From Prunella strophiata (Eukaryota > Chordata > Aves > Passeriformes > Prunellidae), in NCBI GenBank assembly GCA_036583965.1, contig JAZBQD010000028.1, positions 1,240,001-1,304,000 on the forward strand: a stretch of 64,000 bases of DNA, read 5' to 3'. Position 1 is the first letter of the stretch; each line of letters opens with the position of its first letter. A program made the position numbers and the translations under genes. This document shows positions 1-12,962 of the stretch, in pieces. The notes below the pieces were generated by a model. The model saw nothing but the letters and a program-made list of their open reading frames with translations. It was not told the DNA's origin and ran no database searches.

Positions 1-2690
1 TTGAACATTACTGGGAGAGGATTGACTGAGGCTTGTGGCAGAATTTTTTTCCTCAGGGGAGAGGAGGGGAAGAGAGTAAAAAAGAGAGTCCAGGGAACCC
101 AGCAGCTTATCCATGTCCTGTTATCTGCAGATCTTGAATTTAATCATCACAATTATGTCATCATTGCTGAAGTCATAATTAAGTTCAGCATTTTACTGTC
201 AGCCTAATTGTATGAACCATCTTTGTGTCTTGGTAAGTCTTGAAATACAGTCTCTTCTATGGGCTCTCTGCCAAGTTATTTAATTTTAATGCTGTTGGGA
301 TCAGGTTTTCAAAATGCACCTCAAGCAGAGTAAATACACTGTGTTCCCAGGGCCTGCCTTGTTTCTGTACATGAATGAGATCAGCTGAACAAGCCAAGCA
401 TGAAGATGTTGTGCAGCTGAGCCTTTCTGCAGGGCTGCACTCGATGGCACTGAGCCACCTCAGTGTCCCCTGGCTCTGCTGCAGACAGCTCATGACACTC
501 CAACTTTTCTTACAGGAAGACCTGTAAAATTTCCGCATTTCTTTCTTAAAATCCAGGTTGCCACAGGAGGTTTGTCCTCCAGTGAACTGCACTTCTCCAG
601 CCCAAGTATTTTCCCAACATGGCCTTGTCTTAGGAGGGTGAAGTAGAAAGGGCAGCTGGGCCAGCAGGGTGCTGTGGAGGGTGTCCTGGGGGGCAGCAAG
701 AGGGGCACCCCAGGAGAGCCCTCTTGGCCCTCTGCTGCTGGGGAGCTGCTGTGGGATGTGATTTGTCTGGACAGCCTGGCAGCTCCCCGTGCCAGCAGGA
801 GCTGTAGCTCAGCAGGGGCTCTTCTGGCAAATGCTGTTCAGTGCTAATTAGCCCTCGCTTGGCCTCTAGCCCTTGCTTGTTTGTTTGCTTGTTTGTTTTT
901 CTTGCACTGACTCATCTTACTCCTAAGATACAGCAAACATGTCATGAGCTGCCTGTTTCAGGCATCATCCATGTTGTTGCTGATATAACCATCCCACAAA
1001 GAAAAGAGATATAATTCTCACCTTCCCCATTGATGCCTGTCTGCTTTCCAAATGCTTCAGGAGCTGTAATACAGCTCCCTCTGATTCCCCCTTTGCCTCA
1101 GACAACCACCCTGGTGTGTGGAGCATGCAGAGGAGCTGAGGTGCAAAGAGAAAACCCCCTGGTGTGTATTGCATCCCTGTGTGCTGTGTGCTGGGGTTGT
1201 GAGCAGTGGGGATGTGCTGCTCTTCTGCCTGCAGACCTCAGACACCTGAGGAGCAGTGGTGGGCAGAGTGCTGAGTGACCTGAGTGTGGGGTTTCCTGAG
1301 GGAGTGATGGTCCAAAGTCGTGCTGGCAGCAGCACAGTGCAGGGAGGTGAGGCTCAGAGGAGTGGGCAGTGCCAGCCCACTGCTGGCTGGTCCTGTGTGC
1401 TGTCCTTGCTGTGGCACTGCAGCACAATGGCCTCTTTTGTGTGACAGGCCCAGGAGGGGCTGCACTGTCAGCCCACAAGTTCTCAAAAACAGCATCTATT
1501 GGTGCAGGAGATGACAAGAGGAAAAGAAAAGCAGAGGTAACCTGCACCTGCCAGAGACAGGACAATGCCCGACCTACTCATGAGCCATGTGTTTGTATTG
1601 GCCACGTCCTGCATCGTGTGGGAACTCCTGGAGGTCACACCAAGCAGGTGAACTTTCAGAAATGTGATGTGAATTCATTGCTACCCCGATCATCTGACTG
1701 AGTGGCCTTCTGCTTGCAAGTGTGCCAATGGTACTTGTGAAACCATATCCTCTGCCAGGGCTTCTGTACAGCTTGATGGCTTTGTTAGAGCAGTGAGATG
1801 GGATGGCCCATCTCCTGTCTCACAGCAGCCTTCTCTGTCACTGGGTGACCTGTCAGCTGCTGTGTGTCCATCCTGTCACTCCTTCCCCTCTGCAGAGCCG
1901 TTGCCTTCTCGTGGCAGTCACACTTCTGCATGGATGATGCCACTGATAAATGCCAGTCTGGCTCAAGCAGGGGGCATGGTCCTTAGACAGCCCTTTTGAA
2001 GGTCTTCCATGATCTCTCCCTGCCAGCTGGCTCAGGGATATGCTCTGCATTAACAGCCCTTGCTCTGCCTGCTGGTTCTGACTCGGCTGCCCGCGATGTC
2101 CTTGTGGAATGCTCTGAGCAGATGGTGCATCTGGCTGGGCTGCTCCAGGTGGATTCAGATCATATCTTGGGGAGAGCTGCTCACTCACACATTCCATTCC
2201 TTTCAGCAGCTTTCTGTGTGCCGTGGCTCTCCATGGGGACCCTCCCATTCCAGTGCCCATTGATCTGTTTTAGCTGAGCTGCTTTTTGTGCACTCTCTCC
2301 TGGCTGCCTTCAGGCACCCCCTGCTCTCCCTGCTGCTTCACCCAGCCCTCACTCCAGCAGAGCAGGGACACATCTGCAGCTCTTCTGGGGTTGTGTCAGC
2401 GCAGGTGGTGTTGGCCTGGGTGGATCAGTGCCCAGAGAGACCCAGGCAATGCAGTCTGTCTCGGGAAGGACAGGGTCTGAGTGTCTTCCCTGTGCTCATT
2501 GCTTCAGCTGTGAGCACCTGCCCAGAAGTGTCTCAGCTGCCATCTCAGCCCAGTGCCAAATCTGAGCTGGTGACTGATTTATTGTGCCAGGGCCTGCCTC
2601 TGCTGCTGAAAAACCTCCAGGGATGCCTGTCCCTAGGGTCACTGCCTGATAGCAGCAGACCCAAATGGTGCAGTCAGGCTGTGTGATTGC
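1..2690. other. Intergenic, nothing recognised
   Basis: Diverged single-copy sequence. Open frames on both strands are short, lack recognisable domains and overlap each other. Confidence 0.6.
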
Positions 2691-2782
2691 TCACTGATCA
2701 ACTGCTCGTTGGGGTTGTGTGGGGGAGTTTTAGGCTCTCCATCCTATTTGGGTGCTGTTCTCTGCTACACTGTACACTTCAC
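2691..2782 (+). repeat. Direct duplication, copy 1
   Basis: About 92 bp matching 2874-2965, including TTGGGTGCTGTTCTCTGCT and ACTGTACACTTCA. The two copies are separated by telomere-like and AGTAGTAAGT repeats. Confidence 0.85.
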
Positions 2783-2783
2783 T

Positions 2784-2826
2784 TTAGAGTTAGGGTTCAG
2801 TGGGTTAGGGTTAGAGTTAGGATTAA
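2784..2826 (+). repeat. Short telomere-like (TTAGGG) stretch
   Basis: Several TTAGGG or TTAGAG units in a degenerate run (TTAGGGTTCAGTGGGTTAGG and onward). Confidence 0.7.
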
Positions 2827-2865
2827 GTAGTAAGTAGTAGTAAGTAAGTAGTGGTAGTAAGTAAG
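2827..2865 (+). repeat. Simple repeat (AGTAGTAAGTA-type)
   Basis: Purine-rich AGTA/AGTAAGTA units between the telomere-like stretch and the second copy of the duplication. Confidence 0.8.
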
Positions 2866-2873
2866 GTCATCAC

Positions 2874-2965
2874 TTTGCTGATCACCTGCCCATTAGGGTA
2901 GTGTGGGGTGTTTTAGGCTGTCCATCCTGTTTGGGTGCTGTTCTCTGCTGCACTGTACACTTCAG
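2874..2965 (+). repeat. Direct duplication, copy 2
   Basis: Partner of 2691-2782 with roughly ten substitutions. It carries one extra partial TTAGGG at about 2893. Confidence 0.85.
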
Positions 2966-5900
2966 TGGTGTAGCATTGCCAGGATTGACAGACCAGTGCA
3001 CACCTTTGGCCTTTACATGTGTGTGACAGCTGTGGCCACAGAAAACAGTGTCCTTTCTTAATACAGCACACACAGGCTACTTGGGCCTGAGTAGGCCTGT
3101 TATGTATGGGACTTTTGTTCTTCAATTTGCAAATATTGTCATCTGAATGCTTGTGCAGACTGGAAGAGTGAGGTGGAGAAGTGACACGGCTTCCCCTAAA
3201 GTCACACAGCCGACAGCTGGCAGATGTAGGAAGAGCCCAGCCCTGCTGGTGCCCTACCCACCAAAGTACACTGCTCCTGTACTGTTCCTTCCACAATGTT
3301 CCTCCAGGCACATCCCCCTCCCTTGTTCTTTCCTCCTTCCAGCCTCTGGGGCGAGGTGGAGCAGGGATGGGTATGGAGAGTCTGGGTTGCTGAGCTCCAT
3401 CTGGAAGGCAAAGCTGCACAACTCCCCCTCCCTGCAACCAACACCCCATTCAAGGATTTCAACAGCCAAACCAGCTGCTAGCAGGAATAAACTTGGCTGG
3501 TTTTTAATAAATTTTTACCATCTCCAGACCTGGGCTAAAAATCCATCTTCTCACCAAAGGTGACAAATGCTGCCAGTTGTCCCACCCTGTGACTCAGCAG
3601 TGACCCCAGGATGGAACTCCACAGAGTTCCTCATTGTGGGCTACACATTGCACCTGAACTTTACCACCAGCAAGGCACTCCTGGCCTGCCTGCTGTTGCA
3701 TTCCCCACCTGGAATTCACCACACAAGTCATAGCAGCACAATAAAAGCCAACAGATGAGCTGGTTTCTCAGCTTGGCTTCAAAGTGGGACCATTTGGTGC
3801 TTTGCTGTGCTCAGCCCAGGGCTCTGCTACCAACATCAGGGTTCCAAAAGCTGGGAACCCCACACCATTATGGATGCCTGATGGTTTCACCCTTCATGGA
3901 ACCCCTTTGCTGAGTTATTTTCTTTCAGTCCATCCCAGTTTTTCTTGGTGAAACATGTCTGCTGAAACTGCACTGAAGGTGCACACTGAAATCAGCAGAT
4001 CATCTTGGTATTTTTGTGCAGGAGTTCTGGCTTTAAATTAGCTGTTGTCCCATGGAAACCCAGGCAGTGTTGGTCATGCCTCCCAGGGGGATGTATTTTA
4101 CCAGTTTTACCTGGCCTGAATCTAGTTCACTAAATTTAGCACAGCTTTGCATGGATTAAGTGCTGTGTGCTGTAACTTGGCATCCATCTGCAGAATCCAT
4201 CTGCTCAGAGCAAACCTGGGCCATTTCTCTCTATTGCTCATTTTCTTTAAATGTAACTGTGCTGCTGGTCCCTTGATCATCTGAAACCAGAAAAGGGTCT
4301 GGTGCTTGGCAGGGTTGCCTCTCACACCTGATGCAGGGTACAAAGGAGGATGGGGGAGAAACTGACCATTGCTCTGCTCTTGAATTACTATGTGTCTCAT
4401 TTCTCCAGATCAGACACTGGAATATCTGCATGCAACCCCTCCACCACCCACAGCAGCTCCTGCTCTGTGCAGGCACCAGCCAGGACTGTGTGTGCCCACG
4501 CTGCCCCAGAGCAGCTCACCTGGGCTGGAATTTGGCTTTGCTCACCTGTTAGAGGCCTCCACTGCTCCTGCAATCAGTATTTGTTTTTAAGTTGTGGCTT
4601 TGTTTCCTAGAGGTCATTCAAGTGTGATTTCAGAGTTTCACTAGGCTTTTGCAACAGCACACTCACTTGAAGGAAAGAAGGAATAGATGCAGCTTTCAGA
4701 GAAGCACCTGTGAGCATCAGTGTTTAGGAATCTGTTTCAAACCCCTGTGCCTGCCCTTTCCAGAGCCCAGCAATGACACCAAGTGTGTGCCCTGGCTGCT
4801 GAGCAGTTTGGGGTTACCCCACATCAGTGTACTTCCCTCCCAGCAGCTCTGGGGTGTGGGGCACACAGCAGCTGTTGAATTGTGGTGCTGTGCAAAGCAC
4901 AGGGCAGGTGCTGGCTGCCAGTCCTCTCGCTCTGTGTGAGTGTCATTGCAGGAGCTGCCCCGTTCCCACCAGCTGGGACAGTCCCCAGTGCTCTGTGGGT
5001 ATTGTGTTCCCACAGACACAGACTGTCCCAGCAGCCTGGAGTGCTGTCCCCAGCAGCCATGGCTGTGCTGAGCCCCTGGCTGCACTCTGCTGTCAGACCC
5101 CAGCAGGGAGCTGCACTCACCCTGCCCTCGCTCCCAGCAGATCTGTGTGGGCATGGGGAGCTGGGGCAGGGGGCTGCAGACTGCTTCCCCTCTCCAATCC
5201 CAGTTTGGAAAGGGCTGCCTGTGCTCAGAACCTCGGCAGGTATCTCTGGTTTCTGAGGTTGGGATGTGGAGTCACTCAGAGCAGGTTGTTCCCAAGTGGA
5301 GCACAGCCTGTACAGGGCAGTCTTTGTCAATGGCAGCTCATTCCTGTTCCTGTTTTTCTCACAGGTGTGATGTACATGTATTCTTTTTGACCCATCAAAG
5401 CAGGTTTGGTGGTCCTGCATGCCAAAGTTGCGATGTGAAATGAGGTATTTACAAGAGACCAACTTGGAGCTTCTCCTCCCCTGGCCTGCCTGTGCTGTGT
5501 TTCCTCCAGAGACACTTCACCTCTTTCTCTGCAGCTCTGTTCCTCCGACATGGATTGGTACCACCCACAAAGGTGGGTTTCACCCACAGGCTGCGTTGTT
5601 GTAGGCAGTGGGGCAATCGTGGCTCTGGTAAAGGGGTTGGTTGTGCAGATTTTGGAACCAGATCAGAATCCAAAATTCCCCTCGACTGGGGGAGGGGTGG
5701 GGTGCCAAAACTCAGCTCTGAAAACATCTTTTCTCCCGATGAATAGCTACTGCTGCTCACTGCACTGTGAGCTGAGAAAAGCTGGCAATCCCTGGGCAGA
5801 CAAGGTGAGATGTGCTCATACCTGAGGTCAGGTTTGCAAGTGGAGGATGGCACGGTGGGAGCATGAAGTGTGGTGAAATTCCTGGAGAAAATGGTCTCCA

Positions 5901-6379
5901 GTAATCCAAACGGGAGTTCCCATGTGCTGCAGGCATCAAAGCAGCTCCCCTTGTGCAGGTGGGAGCCTGGGCTGCTCCCTGTGCCATGGCCAGACTCCAC
6001 ACGCCTCTGGTTTTGTTACTCATGCCTTAATCTTTTCATTCCCTTGGGGAAACTCATAAAAGTAATTGTCAAATCTCTGGCAAGGCGATGGGAGGAGAGG
6101 GAAGCGTGGGGAGATCTCTGCCCCGGCTGCTCTGTGGGTGCTGCAGCCGCCTCAGGCTGAGCTCACCCCTTCCCAGGGCACCCATGCAGGGTCTCCCCCA
6201 TCCCCTTCCCCTCTGGGCTGATCAAAACCTCCCTGGAGACCACGGAAGCCACCACCCAGTCCCCAGCAGCTGCGGTGTCCTCACCCCTGGGCTGCTGAGT
6301 GGAGGGGACACCCGGGATGGGACCTTCTGGAGAGCATCTCCTGCTCTGTGAGGCTGCACGGTCCCTTGGAAAATGGGAT
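2966..6379. other. Intergenic, nothing recognised
   Basis: No exon with a recognisable protein, no repeat family and no RNA gene was seen. Long minus frames near 4824-5462 are low in CpG and match nothing known to me. Confidence 0.55.
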
Positions 6380-6700
6380 CAGGGCAAATGTTTTGTTGTA
6401 TCCCGCAGACAGGAGCCCTGAGCTGCGGGGTATTTGATACGTCCTGCCCGCCGCAGCCACGGGCAGCTAAGCCCGGGTGCTTAGCATCAGGAAATCCCTC
6501 ACAGCACTGCAGCCTTTGAAGGCAAATGTGACCCTTTGATTGGCAGCCCTAAATCTGACTGGACTTAAAATAGAACCTCAACATCAGCTCTCTGAAATTC
6601 AGCTCTCCTCAAGCTTCATTTTTTTGGCCCTGCTTAATTCTGATTTTGACGTACAGGCATTAAAATTAGGCAATTTGCAAATGGAAACCATAAAAAGAAA
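6380..6700. promoter_or_regulatory. Candidate conserved non-coding block
   Basis: Sequence without repeats that contrasts with its surroundings. It includes a CpG-richer part (6420-6475) followed by motif-like ATTTGCAAATGG near 6675 (octamer-type) and CCTTTGATTGGCAG near 6532. No reading frame is credible. Confidence 0.25.
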
Positions 6701-8677
6701 GCAAAATAAGGCTGTGCTCTGGAGTGACAGCTCTGTGCTTACCCTGTTAACTCTTTCTCTGGGCCATCAGAGATGGGATGCTGTGGGTGGGCTCCTACTC
6801 TCATCTACTAGTGATTCTTATGCTCTGGTTTTGTAACAGGTATTTCGAAGCAATGGAGCAAACAGGGGAAATTCCTGTCTCTGACCTGGCTGACAGACAC
6901 CAAACACTCCTGCCCTGGTGTATCCCACAGCTCGGAGGGTCTCCAGGCCAGAGGCCACTTGCATCAGTCTCAGAGTAAAGGTGGGTGAAGACTCATACTG
7001 AGAGTTCTCTTCTGCTTTTCTGCCTCAATTTCCAACTGCCCACAGTATTTCTGATTGCTTACCCCAGCCAAAGAACAGAGAAATCCACATATACTTCACT
7101 CAAGAGCTGGGAGTTTTTCACCAGTAATTAAACAGTGCTTTGTGCCTGCTTTGCAGAGCACCTCAAATCAGACACCTCACACTGCCAACAGCTGCACAGC
7201 CTGGGACATCGATGACAAAGATCTGTTTCTTTGTTTGATTTTAATTATTCTGCTTCACTGCAAAATCCCTTCCAGTTATACCAGTATAAAAGCACTGGGT
7301 AAACAAAGCTGATTTTGCTTGTGTGATGTGTTGATGCCACTGGTGGATTTTGCTGTGCTGGGGAGTTTTGCCAGCATAGCTGCCCCAGCAGGACTGGGTA
7401 AGGGCAGGTGGCAGGAGCTGGATGTGTATCAATTGATTGGCAGCCAATTCTCTGCATCTCCTGCTAGCCCATGAGTATGATCAGTGGGGGTGTTTGCTGC
7501 CTAGGCCAGTACCCAGTGTGTTGTGAGCCAGGCATGGCTGATCCCTGCTCCTACCAGCAATGTGTGGTGGGTTCCCATCACTGGCAGCAGAGCGTGCCAG
7601 GGAAGCATGTGCATGTGTTTGTGGGCCTGTGCCCACATCCCCACACCCAGCACACCTTGAGGTTGGGGTTTTTTCCTCAGGGCACCCCAAAGTGAGATAT
7701 TTCAGCAGTCACAGCCTGAGCTCTGTGTAAAACCCAGGTCCCCAGGCAGGCAGGGAGCTCAGCTGGGGCTGTGTCCCGGAGGTCTGAACGGGCTGCTTGG
7801 AGGAAAACCTTTTGCCTGCCCATTTCTGACACCCTGGCTTGAATTCAAACACTTCAGAGTCATCTGCTGGGGAGCTGCCAGTGGCACACTGCTGCTCTTT
7901 GGGTCTGGGTCATGCACAGACACGCAGGGGAAAGAATTCCTCCCCTCACCTCCTTATCTCCCCAGAAGGAATGCAGAGCAGCCTTCATTCAGTGTACACA
8001 CACCATGCTGTCTCTAGGAATATCTTTCTGAAATTATCTTTTTGGAGCTTGGGATACAGGGATGCTAAAGAGGAGCTGATGGTTTTGAGGGAGCTGGAGA
8101 AAGAGGGGAGCATGGAAATAATTAGCATTTCTATCCTTTTTCCTGAAAATGGTGGTTCTCTTGCTCTCACATCTCTGAAATATCCCTTCAAAAAAGGAGG
8201 CCCCTTCTCCACAGCAAACAAGCTGTATGATCTTGGAAACCATTTCATCCTGCTTGTGAGTGCAGTAACTCTTTGGAAGCCCAAGATGAAGTTTCCTGTC
8301 TCTGCCCTGTGTCCGAGGGGCACACCAGGAGCTGAGCTGTGATTCCTTCACAGCACCTGGGAATCAGAACTCACAAAAAGCACCACAGTAGGACTCTGTT
8401 GGCAGTGTGTACAAGCCCATTTGCTGCTTGCCTTATGCCTTTACTTCCCTGTCTGTGGTTGTTTGTCTCTGCTCTGCTGTTGCAGTTTCACTGCTGCTTT
8501 GGGCTGGTTCTTCTACCCTCAGTGGTGTTGACTTTATTGTGGAAAAATGTGGGGAGGTACTCAGAGAAGCAATTATTTTGTGTACTGGCTTTAGGCTCCT
8601 CATGTTTTGCTGCCTCCTTATCTTTCTGTTTCCCAAGACTTACAGATACTTCTTTATGTGTACATTTAAATGCATGT
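6701..8677. other. Intergenic, nothing recognised
   Basis: A 167-codon plus frame at 7839-8342 overlaps a 112-codon minus frame; neither shows a known domain. Confidence 0.5.
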
Positions 8678-8717
8678 ACACCCATATATCTGTATATATA
8701 TTTATGTATATACACAC

Positions 8718-8784
<67 letters not shown>
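8678..8784. repeat. (CA)n-(TA)n compound microsatellite
   Basis: An irregular TATA stretch, then CA repeats to 8739, then about 23 TA units to 8784. Confidence 0.95.
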
Positions 8785-8786
<2 letters not shown>

Positions 8787-11700
8787 TGGGCCAAAGAAAC
8801 CACTGTTGAATTACTGCAGTGTCCCTGGAAATGAGTGTGTATTCCCTTCACCTATTTATTGAGAGGGGTTTTCACATATATCTGAAGGAATTTTACCAGA
8901 TGGCAGCAGTGCAGCAGTGGTAAGCACAGTCACCACACAGCACTGAAGCTGTCTGGAACTCAATTCAGCCACAGATATTTCGTGGCTCTGAAGCAGTCAG
9001 ACTCCACTTCTCTGCAGCCTTTTACCCCCCTGTGAAGAGGTGACAAGGTTGAAAATAGTTGTTGAAGCTATGAAAGACCTCTGGGCCACCTTGCCTTTGA
9101 GGAGGTGGTTATTGTTCCACTTTGCTGTGGTTTCTGTCCCAGCTGTGGAAGGACCTTTGGCTGGGAATGGCAGAGACATTGGTGCTGGAGTGAGCCTGCT
9201 CTTGTTGTAAAACACACAGCTGGTGTGCCTGCTGTCCTGGTTGGTCATTTTACTCTCAGTATTTGCTCTTTGACTGATGACAGCCACTAAAACCAGCATT
9301 TCCCATGTAAATGGAGAATGCTGTCCTCTTGAGCTGGTCTGTCTGAGGGGAAGCCCCTGGCCCATGCTGGCTCCTGGGTGTTTTGCTGATGGCTGCCTGG
9401 AGCTGCCCCTGCTCTCTGTCCCTGCTCCCTGGCCACAGGCACAGCTGTGGAGGTGGCCATGGGACCCGGGCAGCTGATGGCAGGTGGGCACTACCCAAAA
9501 CCATCTCAGGAGTGTTTGCCAGTGGCCCTGCATGGAGGGGAGTGCCCTGGGCAGGCAGATCCCTCCTGCCCATGACCTGTCCTGCCGTGCCCAGGGCTGG
9601 CTCTCCACGCGCGGCTGGAGCGCTGCCTGCCCCGGGTTCAGGGCAGGAGAGCTGTCTGCAGGCTGGGCAGGGCCCCTCTGATGTGCATGCCAGGAGCTGG
9701 ATACAGACCCAGACAGCTGGATGAAAGGTGAAAGGTGTGGAAAATCCCCCCCGGGGGCTAGGATTGAAGCTGTGAAAGCAAAAGCTTATGGAAACTCTTG
9801 AGGCTCCATCTGGGGTAGCCACATTTCCCTCCAGAAGCAGTGGGAGGTTAGGAGATCATAGGCTCTAAATCTACTGGTGTTTCATTTTGGAGCAGCCATG
9901 TGATTTTGAAGCAAATTTCCTAGCTGTCCTCACTCTCTGCGCACTCCATGGGCTGGCTGTGCAGTTTTTTGCAGACAAACTCTGGTGGAGTTTCATTCTG
10001 GTGGAAACCAGATCAGAAGTTCTGCTTGAGCTTGCACCAGATGTTCTCCAGCTGTGGAAGAGGATGTGGTGGATGAAAGCAGCAGCTGGCCCTCTGGGCA
10101 GCTGGGAAGGACATGCATGTCTGGGGGCTTGTTCCAAGAGATTCAGCCTAGCTGGGAGTGCCATCCTTGAGCAGCACACATGGTGGGTGTAGGAGCCTCA
10201 AAACCAACGGCTTCAGCCAAGTGATCTCCTCTATCACACACAATTCTCTGCCCTTGTAGGCACTACCCTTGAGCTCATGTGACCTTGAGCCCTCGGTGAG
10301 TAGTGGCCTCAAGTAGGTGTTGAAGTTTAGCTCCACAGGTCATCTCACTCGTGCCCCACACCTGCAGCTGCAGCGTGGCCTGTGCTGAAGTGTTTGCAGG
10401 CTTTGCTCTGCCAGGGTGAGGTTTGAGTGTCCCCCTGCTTTGTGGTGGGGTCAGCATGGGCCATCAACACTGGCTGCTCTTTTACACAGTAGGTGTTTGA
10501 CAGAATGGCCAGAATGGTTTTCTTCCTCCCCTTCTTGCTGAGACCTCCATCAGAACAGATGCTGGATGTTCCCTGGAGTCCCTGTGGTCTGGAAAGTAAT
10601 TGCAGCCATCCTGGGACACCCTGGGAAGGCCCCTGCTGCCTTCTGCAGCTGTAAAAGCACCTCTGCTGGAGAGGATCAGGGTGAGGGAGGCACTGGGCTG
10701 GCAGCTGGAGCTGTTTTGCTGTAGGGGCAGAGCAGCAACCTGCTTGCTGCTGTGCCCTGGCTGTGCTGCACTGGGCTGAGCAACCCGACCAGGAGAGGCA
10801 CTGGGCTAGGGAACAGCCCCAGGAGCACTCCCAAGCTCACCACCTTCAGGCTCTGTCCCTCAGCTGCCACTGGCCTGGGCAGGGCAGCAGAAGCAGCAGG
10901 TGAGGGCTCAGAGCAGGGCCAGCTTCCTGCAGCTGTTGGAGGAGCAGCTGGAACACAAAGCAGCTCTTTCCAGGCTCAGTGCCAACGTCTCCCGCTCCTC
11001 CTTGTCAGGCTGGGTTTCATCTCAGCCCACACTCTTCCTGCATGAATCACTGCTGCCTGCCGTGGCCAGGCACCCCCTCCAGCAGGAAGGGGCAGAGCCT
11101 CTACTCTGATAGAGACATCCCCTCCCAGCCGGGTGATAAGGGGCCAGGATGGGAAAAAACCTCTCATGAAAGCACCAGAGAGAGCAGCTCCTCGAAAGCA
11201 AGACATCTCCCAGCCACACACGAATCTTCCCAAGCACAGCTTGGTGCTTCCATGTTACCTTTGCAACATGGAAGGAGGAGGGATGCTGGGAGGACAAGCA
11301 GAGCCTGGTTTGGGGGCACAGCCCCTCATGGGGGGTGAGTTCAGACAGGGCTGGGGCTGTGCTCAGAGTGAGCTGGGCACTTTGGGCCAGGTAGGGCGAG
11401 CTGGGCTGACAGTACCATTGCCAACACAAGGACAGAATGGCAGGAGAGCAGCTGGGTGTCCCATGCCTGCTGGGGAATGAGCCTTGGAGAAGGCTGGGAG
11501 CAGTGGGAAGGCTGGGCCAGGCACTGCCTGCTCTGGGGGAAAGGCTCCAGTGGTAGCAAAGGAATGTTTGTGCCAGAGGGACAGGGAAGAGGCCAGTGCT
11601 GGAGTTGGGAAGACAGTGGAGAAGTGATTCATATGACAGTCAGTTGGAGGGGTGCTTTTCAAGTCCTGCCTCATCTCTTTAATCTGTGTAATCCCTGGCA

Positions 11701-12651
11701 TCTGGCTGGTGCTTTTCATCTAGAGATCTCTGAGATGAGTACAGTCATCACCCCCAAGCAGGAGGCTGGAAAAATTCAGGTGCAGAGCAGGTGGAGGTGA
11801 GAGCCAGGACTAGAACAAGAGCAGCTGCCCCACTCTGTGCTGCTGAAACTGTGCCTGCTCTGGAGAAGCACGGGGCTGCTGACACAGAGCCCAAGGCTGT
11901 GGTGAGGTCAGCTGTGCTGCTGAGCTCAGGGCTCTGCCCTGGGGCCTTGCTCTGCGGTGGAAAGTGCTCTCTGCTCTTTCTGTGGCTTCTGATGGTGAAG
12001 ACAGGACAAAGCCCTGGGTCCTGCAGAGGTTTCTAACAGGTGTGTTCATGAGGGCAGTGTCAAACCATGGCAGATGCCAGGAGCCACTGGTCTCCTTTTG
12101 CCCAGAGTGTTTTGACAGCAGTGTGTCTGGTTTGGAGAACCTGTCTGTGCAGGTGTTGCTTTTGGTGTGTTCAGTGACCAGACTGTTCTTCTATCACACC
12201 TATCAAAACAACATCTCAGCACTTTGGAGGAGTCCATGAGGTGATGTGATTGCTATCCCATGTGGATTGCTTGTTCTCACAGCCTCTCCATTTTTTTAAG
12301 TGCTTTGCTTTTTACTTTAATACCCACACAGGCTAAGGAGGGCAGGGCAGGGGACAGAGAGGTTTGAGGTTATGTGGTTGCCCCTGAGTGATTTCTTCCC
12401 ACAGTCCAGAGGGGCCCAGGAAAGTCCCAGCTCCTACACAGGGATACTCTGCCCTTGTTTTTGGGGCTGCTCTGTCCTAAGGAGCTCAGCCATGGCTCCC
12501 CTGCCTCACTTCACCATCCTGCCTAACATTTGCTCTTCTCAATGCATGGAAGAGAAACAGCTTGAGCAGTGGGAGATGGTGCAGACACAGGAAGGTGCTT
12601 CTGGGGCTGCCAGTTAGCCACTTCTAGTTTATGCCAGTTGGAATGATGTCC
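8785..12651. other. Intergenic, nothing recognised
   Basis: GC moderate, no repeat family recognised. Overlapping open frames near 9000-9820 appear to be chance. Confidence 0.55.
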
Positions 12652-12962
12652 CTGTAGGACACAAACAGCACCACACAGACAGCAGCTCTTTGCAAGGTGG
12701 GAGAGAGCAAAAAGAGAGAGTTTATTGAATCTGACTCCATTTATAGATTTCTGAAATCCCAGTGTCATTGGAGGGTGACAGTGCCACCTCCTCAATGCCA
12801 CTGGACAACCCAACAGTCCATCAAGTTGCTCTTCCCCCATAGAGGAATGCAAACCAATAAGTTATTTACAAAAAGTGTGTGAGAAAGTTCTGCACAAGAA
12901 TGTAAACATCAGAAGGCTTTTTAGAGAATCAAGGCAATAGAGTGAGGAATTGTCCTTCATCA
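12652..12962 (-). mobile_element. LTR-like element
   Basis: On the minus strand the order TTATTGG (CCAAT-type, near 12857), TATAAAT (12739-12745), AATAAA (12721-12726), CTCTCTCTTTTTGCTCTCTC and an end at TCCTACA resembles an avian ERV LTR. TG...CA limits are plausible, but a target duplication was not found, so the ends are approximate. Confidence 0.55.

Noticed and set aside
7839..8342. 167-codon plus-strand frame with an overlapping minus frame
   Set aside because: No domain, no splice-site support, ordinary composition.
12652..12962. Exact ends and target duplication for the LTR-like element
   Set aside because: Several TG/CA choices were tried and none gave matching flanks, so only approximate limits are given.
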